In this document: in pieces, positions 1-5,243 of the stretch
Position numbering within the stretch: position 1 is the first letter of the stretch
Layout: every line of letters begins with the position of its first letter
Notes under the pieces: generated by a model
What the model was told of the DNA's origin: nothing
Databases searched by the model: none
The model's input: the letters and a program-made list of their open reading frames with translations, nothing else
Position numbers and translations under genes: made by a program
NCBI GenBank assembly: GCA_005116795.1
Contig: SWDL01000053.1
Span: forward strand, 1 to 7,538
DNA from: Nitrospira sp.
Lineage (GTDB): Bacteria; Nitrospirota; Nitrospiria; Nitrospirales; Nitrospiraceae
Direction of reading: 5' to 3'
DNA: 7,538 bases

Positions 1-25
1 AGGCTCTCAACTCAGAAATACTATC

Positions 26-53
26 GTGAACTTACGCAATTAAGCACTAGAAT
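26..53 (+). promoter_or_regulatory. candidate sigma-70 promoter of the ClpS-like gene
   Basis: A -10 box TAGAAT (48-53) matches TATAAT at 5 of 6 positions. A weak -35 GTGAAC (26-31, 3 of 6) lies 16 bp upstream. The expected transcription start falls at about 59-61, on or next to the ATG at 61, and no SD lies before that ATG. The mRNA may therefore be leaderless. The assignment is by eye and the -35 is poor. Confidence 0.35.
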
Positions 54-60
54 AAGCGAT

Positions 61-369
61 ATGTCGGATTCGGAGCCAGGGGTAGGGACTGCGCTGGCAG
101 TTCCTCGATCCGTTGAGAAGACCAATCCTGGGGCAGGTGACGGCCTCGAAGCAAAGGTGGTGGTGTACAACTGCAACTGCCACACCTACCAGCAGGTCAT
201 TCAGCTTTTCTGCGAAGCCATCCCGGAAATGAACCCGACCAAAGCCTTCGAACTGGCGTGGCAGATCGACCATCAAGGCCAAGCCACGGTCTATTCTGGA
301 GAGCCGAAAACTGCGGAAGGGATTGCCAAGCACTTGACCGGAGGTGGACTCCGGGTGGCTGTTCAATAG
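61..369 (+). CDS. clpS: ClpS-family Clp protease adaptor-like protein, divergent binding pocket
   Basis: The product has 102 residues. Residues 1-30 are a flexible, low-complexity N-terminus and 31-102 align by eye with the ClpS core, which in characterised members binds the N-domain of ClpA/ClpC and delivers N-end-rule substrates in the cytoplasm. Anchors are KVVVYN (32-37) for the first strand, the helix around QQVIQLF (44-50), HQGQA (71-75) matching the family HxxGKA-type turn, and the final RVAVQ strand. The degron-pocket residues of E. coli ClpS (N34 D35 D36, H66) correspond to N37 C38 N39 and D70, so both pocket aspartates and the histidine are replaced. A CNCH cluster (38-41) and C51 are unusual for this family. 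It therefore may not read classical N-degrons. No clpA or clpC is in the window. The ATG at 61 has no SD and may head a leaderless transcript. Family assignment is fairly sure; function is inferred. Confidence 0.8.
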   Translation: MSDSEPGVGTALAVPRSVEKTNPGAGDGLEAKVVVYNCNCHTYQQVIQLFCEAIPEMNPTKAFELAWQIDHQGQATVYSGEPKTAEGIAKHLTGGGLRVAVQ

Positions 370-459
370 AAACGCGAGAGACGCGAGGCACCCCTGGTCC
401 ACCCGTCGCACGATGATGAGGTCAAACTCTCCGAGACCGGTGGAAAGCGTTCTGCCGAG

Positions 460-762
460 TCACCGACCTGCCTGGAGAGACGGCTTTCTCATTGAACTCC
501 GGCGGGCGGCCCGGGGGGAACTCGCCAGGGCGCGTGAACGAGGCTCCGCTTTCGCCTGCTTCTTGGCCGGCTGATGCGCACGCGGCCAGAGGGGAACCCG
601 CCCAGGCGTCTTGTTCAGATCTCCCATCGGATACACCCGGACTTGATAGAGCTCCAACAGTCGGTCAATGGCTTTGCGATCGCCTTTTCTCGCAAGATTC
701 AGCAATACGCGACGCTGATTCATTTCTTCTTCTTCGGTATGAGATGCGGTACGGCGCTCCAT
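460..762 (-). CDS. small hypothetical protein with a basic C-terminal tail
   Basis: The product has 100 residues and an unrecognised family. The ATG at 762 is chosen because a GAGG-type SD (in AAAAGAGGGA) sits 8 nt upstream. An in-frame ATG at 822 would lie at the transcription start and lacks an SD, and one at 723 has only a GAA repeat ahead of it. Residues 10-13 are four glutamates. Residues 14-44 form a probable helix pair, NLARKGDRKAIDRLLELYQ, which recalls the start of sigma-70 region 2 (ARxGDxxAxxxLxxxY). There are no other sigma regions, so it is not a sigma factor. Residues 60-100 are rich in Arg, Lys, Ala, Ser and Pro and look disordered and nucleic-acid- or membrane-surface-binding. 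It converges on the ClpS-like gene (90-bp gap) and diverges from the phosphatase gene. A perfect TATAAT box and a structured leader support its expression. Confidence 0.6.
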   Translation of the reverse strand: MERRTASHTEEEEMNQRRVLLNLARKGDRKAIDRLLELYQVRVYPMGDLNKTPGRVPLWPRAHQPAKKQAKAEPRSRALASSPRAARRSSMRKPSLQAGR

Positions 763-772
763 AAAATTTATC

Positions 773-828
773 CCTCTTTTCCATCGCCCATAAGGGCTGA
801 GCGGCTTTGGTCGATCCGACAAAAGAGG
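773..828 (-). promoter_or_regulatory. 5' leader structure masking the SD of the small gene
   Basis: On the minus-strand transcript, CCTCTTTT (828-821) near the 5' end is the perfect 8-nt complement of AAAAGAGG (780-773), which contains the SD of the gene at 460-762. Two smaller hairpins lie between them: GTCG-GAT-CGAC (820-810) and GCCC-TTAT-GGGC (797-786). Closing the outer stem would hide the SD. This could be a thermosensor, an autoregulatory site or simply a chance fold; the pairing is seen, the role is inferred. Confidence 0.4.
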
Positions 829-831
829 TGC

Positions 832-837
832 ATTATA
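832..837 (-). promoter_or_regulatory. -10 box of the small gene at 460-762
   Basis: A perfect TATAAT lies on the minus strand (plus-strand ATTATA). The start of transcription would be near 825, giving a leader of about 63 nt. No good -35 is visible: the hexamers at 16-18 bp match TTGACA at only about two positions, and there is no extended -10 TG. An activator or a non-standard sigma contact may be needed. Confidence 0.45.
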
Positions 838-924
838 TCGTTATCCGAAGCCGTAATACTAGAGGAAAGTGGGCTAATTCTGTGCCGGTTCAGTCAATAA
901 AAATACTTCTAACTAACTGATTAT

Positions 925-930
925 TATGAT
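925..930 (+). promoter_or_regulatory. possible -10 box of the phosphatase gene
   Basis: TATGAT (5 of 6 with TATAAT) lies in the AT-rich stretch 885-950, 21 bp before the phosphatase ATG. No -35 is recognisable at 16-18 bp. The leader would be only about 15 nt, and the sequence just before the ATG has no clear SD. Weak call. Confidence 0.25.
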
Positions 931-951
931 ATTTATGAAAGTTATGAACAG

Positions 952-1707
952 ATGAGCTGGATTGGGAGCGGTCTTTCGCATCTTGGACAGGTTCGTCGGA
1001 CCAACGAGGATGCGTTTTCAGTCAGAAATCACGTCGGCTTATGGGTGATCGCCGACGGGATGGGTGGCTACGCCGGGGGGGAAGTTGCCAGCCAACTCGC
1101 CGCCGACACCATTGCCAACTTTCTTGAACCCCGTCTGATCCAGACACCCTTCGGCGGACCGGCGCTCTCCGACGAGGAGTCTCTGCTCATAGAAAGCATT
1201 CGGGCCGGACAACAGGCCATCCTCCAGGCTGCGAAGGCCACCCCTGAGCTTCGTGAAATGGGGACAACGGTGGTCGTCCTCAGGATTTTGTTGCACCCAG
1301 TCCCTCGCTTGATTCTGCTCCACGTCGGAGATAGTCGCGGCTACTTGCTACGAGCGGGAACCCTGAGGAAACTGTCTGTCGACCACTCTCTGATGGAACG
1401 CTATATCCGCGAAGGCTCGCTCTCTCCGGAAGAGGCCGAACACCATCCGAATCGCCACGTGCTGACCCGGGGGTTGGGGACCAGGCGGGCCACACCGGAT
1501 CTCTCGGTGCATCTCCTGGATCCGGATGACCAAGTCCTCCTCTGCACAGACGGCCTCACGACCATGCTGAGCGACACCCGGATTGCCGAGGTCTGGCGCG
1601 ACAATCATGCATCTCCCCGGTCCTCCTGCCAGGCCCTTGTGGCTGAAGCCAACGCCCGCGGGGGGCAAGACAATATCACGGTGGTCGTCGTTGCCCGGAA
1701 GGAGTAG
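952..1707 (+). CDS. PP2C-family Ser/Thr protein phosphatase
   Basis: The product has 251 residues, the usual length of a stand-alone bacterial PP2C domain (PstP/PrpC/Stp type). It is a cytoplasmic Mn/Mg-dependent phosphatase that removes phosphate from Ser and Thr and usually opposes a Hanks-type kinase. The conserved motifs appear in order: GQVRRTNEDAF (12-22, metal-binding D20), ADGMGGYAGGE (34-44, metal-binding D35), GTTVVVL (104-110), HVGDSRGYLLR (124-134), the VDHS turn (143-146), HVLTRGLG (169-176), CTDGL (198-202, metal-binding D200) and GGQDN (237-241, metal-binding D240). All acidic metal ligands are present, so it should be active. There is no transmembrane segment or sensor domain. 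The ATG matches the normal start of this domain (WIGSGLSHLGQVRRTN) although its SD is weak. No kinase gene is in the window. Confidence 0.96.
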   Translation: MSWIGSGLSHLGQVRRTNEDAFSVRNHVGLWVIADGMGGYAGGEVASQLAADTIANFLEPRLIQTPFGGPALSDEESLLIESIRAGQQAILQAAKATPELREMGTTVVVLRILLHPVPRLILLHVGDSRGYLLRAGTLRKLSVDHSLMERYIREGSLSPEEAEHHPNRHVLTRGLGTRRATPDLSVHLLDPDDQVLLCTDGLTTMLSDTRIAEVWRDNHASPRSSCQALVAEANARGGQDNITVVVVARKE

Positions 1708-1774
1708 GCGTCACTCTACGAATAAGTCCCTATACCCCCTCGACCGGCAGGGCGTTCATTGCGCAGAGTCTTCA

Positions 1775-1803
1775 TTGACAAACCACACGAAGCCGTGTAG
1801 CCT
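1775..1803 (+). promoter_or_regulatory. sigma-70-type promoter of the exported-protein unit
   Basis: A consensus -35 TTGACA (1775-1780) and -10 TAGCCT (1798-1803) are separated by exactly 17 bp. The -10 matches at only 3 positions, but these are T1, A2 and T6, which matter most. Transcription should begin near 1810, giving a leader of about 54 nt before the ATG at 1864. It likely drives both the NTF2-like and the copper-protein genes. Confidence 0.6.
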
Positions 1804-1863
1804 CGGCGCTATGGTCGAATTCTCCTCACGGCCATCGGCCTCAGAGCACCGCTCCGATTGTCC

Positions 1864-2784
1864 ATGCCAGCGAGTGAACTGAACCATCTGGTGCGTCTGC
1901 TCATCCGGCCCTCGATCCTCGGCCTGGTGCTCGCGGCTCCCATCTCCGTCTCTGCGTCAGAGATCGACAGCCCTGAAATGGTCATTCGCACCCTCGTCCG
2001 CGCCAATGCCGAGAAAGATCTGAGCACGCTGTCTAGATTCATGGCGCACGATGCGGACATCGTGAGCTACACGGTCGGCGGGCGGAAATATGTCGGCTGG
2101 GAGAAGTTTCTGGCCGACATGAAGGAAGAATTCGACTCGGTCTCAACGCTCGAACTGCCGATCACCGAGTTGAAGGTCTGGGCCCATGGAGACATTGCCT
2201 GGTTTAACATGGAACTCGATTACATCCGCTATGTCGGGACCGGGTCCACTCAGGCACGAAGCGTGCTCCCACTCCGGGAGACCGGGGTGCTCGAACGTCG
2301 CAATGGGCAATGGTTCCTGCTCTCCTGGCACGAATCCTTCAGACACCTGGGCAGAATCGTCGATTCCGGGCTTGAGTCCACACGGGCCATTCATACTGCC
2401 GGAGCGAGCTCTCAGGCATCCACCGACGCGTCGGCTGTGGATCTGAGCGGAGAGTGGGAAATCATTGAGCTCGTCGGGAAGGAAGAGGACAAGCGATACA
2501 AGGCGACGCTCGACCGGGGCGGCAACGGGCCCTACACGCAGCAGGGCGGTCGGTTTGCCACAACCCGCTACTCCGATCGACGCTGGGAAGGCACCTGGCA
2601 GCAACCAGGGAACGACCGCGAAGGCGGATTCGATCTGTTGCTCTCAGAAGATGGCCTGCAAGCTGAGGGGATCTGGTGGTATTCCCGCGTCGGGACCCGC
2701 ACAGGGATCCCCCCCCGTGCCCACGGCGGGAATTATTTGTGGAAGCGCCTGAGCGGACCGGGCTCGGCAACGGTGACGCAGTAG
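1864..2784 (+). CDS. exported NTF2/SnoaL-like protein with C-terminal lipocalin-like domain
   Basis: The product has 306 residues from the ATG; an in-frame TTG two codons earlier (1858) is a less likely start. Neither has an SD. A signal peptide is visible: n-region with Arg, hydrophobic ILGLVLAAPISV (about 18-29), and probable cleavage after SVSA, so it should act in the periplasm. Residues about 36-160 are an NTF2-like fold of the SnoaL/DUF4440 kind, with the helix VIRTLVRANAEKDLSTLSRF, then HDADIVSY, GWEKFL, WAHGDIAWFNMELDY, and the closing strands RRNGQWFLLSWHES. Members are often small-ligand binders or isomerase-like, and no catalytic residue can be assigned here. After a Ser/Ala/Thr linker (about 172-192), residues 193-300 begin DLSGEWEI and continue as alternating beta strands ending in GGNYLWKRL. 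This resembles a lipocalin-like beta barrel. It is followed 51 bp later by the PHM-like copper protein, probably on the same transcript. Confidence 0.87.
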   Translation: MPASELNHLVRLLIRPSILGLVLAAPISVSASEIDSPEMVIRTLVRANAEKDLSTLSRFMAHDADIVSYTVGGRKYVGWEKFLADMKEEFDSVSTLELPITELKVWAHGDIAWFNMELDYIRYVGTGSTQARSVLPLRETGVLERRNGQWFLLSWHESFRHLGRIVDSGLESTRAIHTAGASSQASTDASAVDLSGEWEIIELVGKEEDKRYKATLDRGGNGPYTQQGGRFATTRYSDRRWEGTWQQPGNDREGGFDLLLSEDGLQAEGIWWYSRVGTRTGIPPRAHGGNYLWKRLSGPGSATVTQ

Positions 2785-2790
2785 CGTCAC
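2773..2790 (+). terminator. hairpin over the stop codon (attenuator or processing site)
   Basis: GTGACGC (2773-2779) and GCGTCAC (2784-2790) form a perfect 7-bp stem with the loop AGTA. The TAG stop of the NTF2-like gene (2782-2784) lies in the loop and stem base. No T-tract follows, so it is not a normal intrinsic terminator. It could tune expression between the two genes or protect the 3' end of the upstream message. Confidence 0.35.
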
Positions 2791-2835
2791 ACCTGGATCG
2801 AGCCGTCACCGGCGCCACTTGAACACGGAGGACAT

Positions 2836-3840
2836 ATGAATCGCGCGATCTTGCTCACAGGCCTGCTCGTGACCCTGACCAGCCCCGTATTCGCCGACGG
2901 CGGTCATGATCATCACAGCGTCCCGACGTTGAACAACCAGACCACGACAAAGGTCACGATCGAGGGCACGACGGTCACGCTGACCTTCGGGCCCATCGAT
3001 CTTCCGTCCGGACACGACGGCGAGCTGGCGGCCAGCATGCCGAAGCACATTTTTTCGCTCCCCCAGGACATGTACATGACCGGCTATCGCTCCGCCGTCT
3101 TCACCAAGGAGGGCAAGCCGCTCCCGCAGAACTATCTGCACCATATCCTGATGATGAACAACGAAAAGGAGAGCGTGTCATGCCCGGGTGAGCCGCTCTT
3201 CTTTGCCGGCGCCGGACTGGAAATGACGGAAGCCAAGTTTCCGAAAGGCTACGGCGTCAAGTTGGCCAAGGGACAAAAGCTGATGTCCGTCGTGGCCTTC
3301 TATCACAAGGCGCCCCCGACCAAGGACGTGATGGCCACCTTCACGATGGAGATCGCTCCGGCAGGCGCGCCCGTCAAGGAGATGGACGTGTACCAGGTGG
3401 GGGTCAATATCGTGTGCTATAGCAAGTTCGGACAACGGGGAGCCGACCAGACCGATGAAGGGATCGAGATCAAGCCCGGCGTCCAAACGCTCTCCGCGCC
3501 CCTGAAGTTCCTCATGGACGGCTGCGTCAAGTTTGCCTATCCCCATGGGCACGATGAGCTGCTCTTAATCGCGCTCGAAGACAAGACGGACAACAAGACG
3601 CTCCTGCGCACGGTCCCAGACGTGGCGATCGACGGCACTTTCCTGTCATTCCAGCCGCATCAGGTCTTCCATGACGACACTGGCTTTACGGTCAAGAAAG
3701 ACAAGCACTATGAAATGGTGATGGTATACCATCACCCCTTGCACAGCCCCACCGTGCAGCACGGGATGGGCAACTATCTCTTGTACATGACGCCTGGGGC
3801 CTGTGAGAGTCCGCGGGTGGCGTCGACAGTCGCGCCGTAG
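2836..3840 (+). CDS. secreted PHM-like (copper type II monooxygenase fold) protein
   Basis: The product has 334 residues. A GGAGGA SD ends 4 nt before the ATG. A clear signal peptide (1-20) cleaves after SPVFA, leaving the His-rich start DGGHDHH. Two beta-sandwich halves resemble the N and C domains of copper type II ascorbate-dependent monooxygenases (PHM, dopamine beta-monooxygenase). In rat PHM, CuH is held by H107, H108 and H172, and CuM by H242, H244 and M314. Here I see HH at 102-103 (YLHHILM), H157 (VVAFYHK), HGH at 237-239 and M311 in HGMGNYLLYM, whose order and spacing closely follow PHM. FPKGYGVKL (135-143) matches the PHM stretch FxxGVGxxxG. Cysteines at 116, 194, 230 and 323 could form disulfides. 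It is therefore a likely periplasmic copper protein; whether it is an oxygenase or a copper carrier is open. The substrate is unknown. It is co-oriented with the NTF2-like gene. Confidence 0.88.
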   Translation: MNRAILLTGLLVTLTSPVFADGGHDHHSVPTLNNQTTTKVTIEGTTVTLTFGPIDLPSGHDGELAASMPKHIFSLPQDMYMTGYRSAVFTKEGKPLPQNYLHHILMMNNEKESVSCPGEPLFFAGAGLEMTEAKFPKGYGVKLAKGQKLMSVVAFYHKAPPTKDVMATFTMEIAPAGAPVKEMDVYQVGVNIVCYSKFGQRGADQTDEGIEIKPGVQTLSAPLKFLMDGCVKFAYPHGHDELLLIALEDKTDNKTLLRTVPDVAIDGTFLSFQPHQVFHDDTGFTVKKDKHYEMVMVYHHPLHSPTVQHGMGNYLLYMTPGACESPRVASTVAP

Positions 3841-3892
3841 CCTCACGAGCGGATCAGAGCGGAACGCAGGATTATCGGCGGGACGAGCCTAT

Positions 3893-3916
3893 GGGCGACT
3901 CTTGCACGAGTGGCCC
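3893..3916. terminator. candidate bidirectional hairpin between convergent units
   Basis: GGGC(G)ACTC and GAGT(G)GCCC pair as 4+4 bp with one G-G mismatch around the loop TTGCAC. It lies 52 bp past the stop of the copper-protein gene on the plus strand and 4 nt past the stop at 3921 on the minus strand. There is no T-tract on either side, so termination would be weak or Rho-assisted. Confidence 0.35.
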
Positions 3917-3920
3917 TTGG

Positions 3921-4076
3921 TCATCGAAGGCCTGCTTGACGGCCCGGCCCAAAATATTCCTTCCAGAACCCGTCGATCCGTCCCCCTTGACAGGTCACTT
4001 CCTTCCAGATCCTGGCTTGCCGGCGATCGCCGTCGTTCCGGTAGGCGACAAAGCGGCCGTCCGGTGGAGCACTCAA
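3921..4076 (-). CDS. small ORF coupled to the orphan gene, probably frameshifted
   Basis: A TTG start (4076-4074) overlaps the TGA of the 337-residue gene in the sequence TTGA, a classic translational-coupling arrangement. The frame has 51 codons and ends at TGA (3923-3921). The product is protein-like: DGRFVAYRNDGDRRQ, then RIWKEVTCQGG and DGFWKEYFG. After F42 the frame ends in a less convincing GPGRQAGLR. If one of the three Gs at 3948-3950 (minus strand) is removed, the reading continues as FGRAVKQAFDDQGPLVQESP and stops at TAA (3874-3872), giving 67 residues with a good helix. So either a one-base insertion or sequencing error has shortened the gene, or frameshifting occurs there. The family is not recognised. 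A start other than TTG is not available because TAA lies directly upstream in frame. Confidence 0.55.
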   Translation of the reverse strand: MSAPPDGRFVAYRNDGDRRQARIWKEVTCQGGRIDGFWKEYFGPGRQAGLR

Positions 4077-5086
4077 TTATCCGGCGTTTCGACGATGTGA
4101 TTCTCGAACTTCGTGCAGCCTTCCGCAAGGAGGCGGTTCGTGAGCATTTCTCCCGGCCACTCGATGGGAAGATCGGCCGTAAAGACCCAGACGTCCGGAG
4201 ACGTCCAGATCGGACCATGGTCTTCCGGAAGTTCCGGGTCGAACAAATCGGTCCACACCGGCATGTAGACGCCGTTCCCGCACTGGGTATGGAGATGCAC
4301 GATGGTCCGGCTCCGGACGGCCGAGTCGAGATCCCGCCAGACCGCCACCGTCTCATCGGCGAGGTGATGGAGGCGAACCGCATTTTGCGCGTCGACCATC
4401 GCGTAGGCGGCAAACACCGGCGCCTCCAGGAGGTGCGGCGCGGAGGCCAGTTCCGGACATTGGGCCATCAAGGCCGTCGACAGCCCGTGTCGATCCTGCT
4501 CTTCGATCGCCTCGGGCAGGCCGGGCTCCGGCGATCCCACCAACTCAAACAGAAGATAGGCCGTCGATTCGACGGGCGGATGCACCCGGGCCACGATCGG
4601 ATGACGCCGCTGCGAATCGGCCAACTGGGAGATGTGGTTGTAGAGACTATTGAGCGTCACCATCTCCAGCGTCGCGTCGGTCAGCAGCCGGGGTTCCACC
4701 ATCACGACCGTGCCAGGCTGGAGTCGAAGATACGTATGCAGCAGTTCGGCGGTTTTGACCGAATCTATTTTCAAACTCAAGGGTTCACGGAGATTGGCGT
4801 GCAGCGGGAGTTCCAACGCGCCCAGAATCGCATAGGCGGGCTTCTCGTCCAGATCGCCGTCGATCATGACCGAACAGGAGGCCTCGGCCAGGAGATCGAA
4901 CAACCATTCGGCCATGTCCTCGTCCAACGCCGCCAGCACGGTCAGCAGATCCTGTTCTCGGTCCTGATCGAGCAAGGCCTGGAGTGTATCGATGGCGGCA
5001 TCCGCGTCCCCGTGGTCATGCCGGCGCGCATTGATGAGATGGATCAAGTCGCGCGTCAAGGGATCAGGCCGATACCATCTGGACAT
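4073..5086 (-). CDS. conserved-looking orphan protein, 337 residues
   Basis: I do not recognise the family. The start is well supported: AAGGAGG (5097-5091) lies 4 nt before the ATG. The protein is acidic and has no signal peptide or membrane segment, so it should be cytoplasmic. Residues 1-70 are mostly helical and Asp/Glu-rich (DLIHLINARRHDHGDADA, LLDQDREQDLLTVLAALDED). Residues 70-180 look mixed alpha/beta, with LHTYLRLQPGTVVMVEPRLL and ARVHPP. Residues 180-250 contain ELVGSPEPGLPEA, then VFAAYAMVDAQNAVRLHHLADE. The last third has TIVHLHTQCGNG, PVWTDLFDPELPEDHGPIW and a Trp-rich stretch up to PIEWPGEM. Cysteines at 71, 210, 269 and 324 and several histidines (264, 266) could bind metal, but no known motif is complete. 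The frame on the opposite strand is a shadow. It sits third in a tight operon that begins with yjbQ. Confidence 0.9.
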   Translation of the reverse strand: MSRWYRPDPLTRDLIHLINARRHDHGDADAAIDTLQALLDQDREQDLLTVLAALDEDMAEWLFDLLAEASCSVMIDGDLDEKPAYAILGALELPLHANLREPLSLKIDSVKTAELLHTYLRLQPGTVVMVEPRLLTDATLEMVTLNSLYNHISQLADSQRRHPIVARVHPPVESTAYLLFELVGSPEPGLPEAIEEQDRHGLSTALMAQCPELASAPHLLEAPVFAAYAMVDAQNAVRLHHLADETVAVWRDLDSAVRSRTIVHLHTQCGNGVYMPVWTDLFDPELPEDHGPIWTSPDVWVFTADLPIEWPGEMLTNRLLAEGCTKFENHIVETPDN

Positions 5087-5095
5087 GCCGCCTCC

Positions 5096-5239
5096 TTACC
5101 AACAACGTGTCGCCATGTCTGCGCGTAGGGTTCGAGCAGGTGACTGGACGTTCATCTTGCCAAAGTTCATCACGAGAGGCAAGCCTTCTTCCAGAATGCC
5201 GAAGGTGGAACGCGGAGCGTGCCTCGCGCATCCTTGCAT
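5096..5239 (-). CDS. 47-residue small ORF between yjbQ and the orphan gene
   Basis: The ATG (5239-5237) lies 4 nt after the yjbQ stop. A GGAGAG SD at the last codons of yjbQ is 7 nt upstream. The frame runs 47 codons and ends in TAA (5098-5096), whose AA is the first part of the AAGGAGG SD of the next gene. This packing, with an SD in the previous gene and a stop in the next SD, is typical of a coupled operon gene. The product has a basic start (ARHAPRS), a hydrophobic middle (FGILEEGLPLVMNF) and a C-terminal CW; there is no recognised domain. A second frame from an ATG at 5230 (55 codons, running past 5086) is less convincing, being Arg-rich and out of register with the signals. It may also be just a 157-bp spacer. 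Confidence 0.45.
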   Translation of the reverse strand: MQGCARHAPRSTFGILEEGLPLVMNFGKMNVQSPARTLRADMATRCW

Positions 5240-5243
5240 CGGC

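Noticed and set aside
373..385. CGCG-AGAGA-CGCG hairpin just after the ClpS-like gene
   Set aside because: Only a 4-bp stem with no T-tract; too weak to call a terminator.
460..762. Sigma factor reading of the small gene, from its region-2-like helix
   Set aside because: Only about 20 residues resemble region 2; there is no region 2.3-2.4 or region 4, and the rest is a basic tail.
492..764. 90-codon and overlapping frames on the plus strand opposite the small gene
   Set aside because: No SD and low-complexity translation; the minus frame has promoter, SD and a helix-like core.
3803..5128. 441-codon open frame on the plus strand
   Set aside because: It lies opposite the orphan gene, is Arg/His/Gly-rich, has no SD and overlaps the end of the copper-protein gene. 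It is a GC-driven shadow frame.
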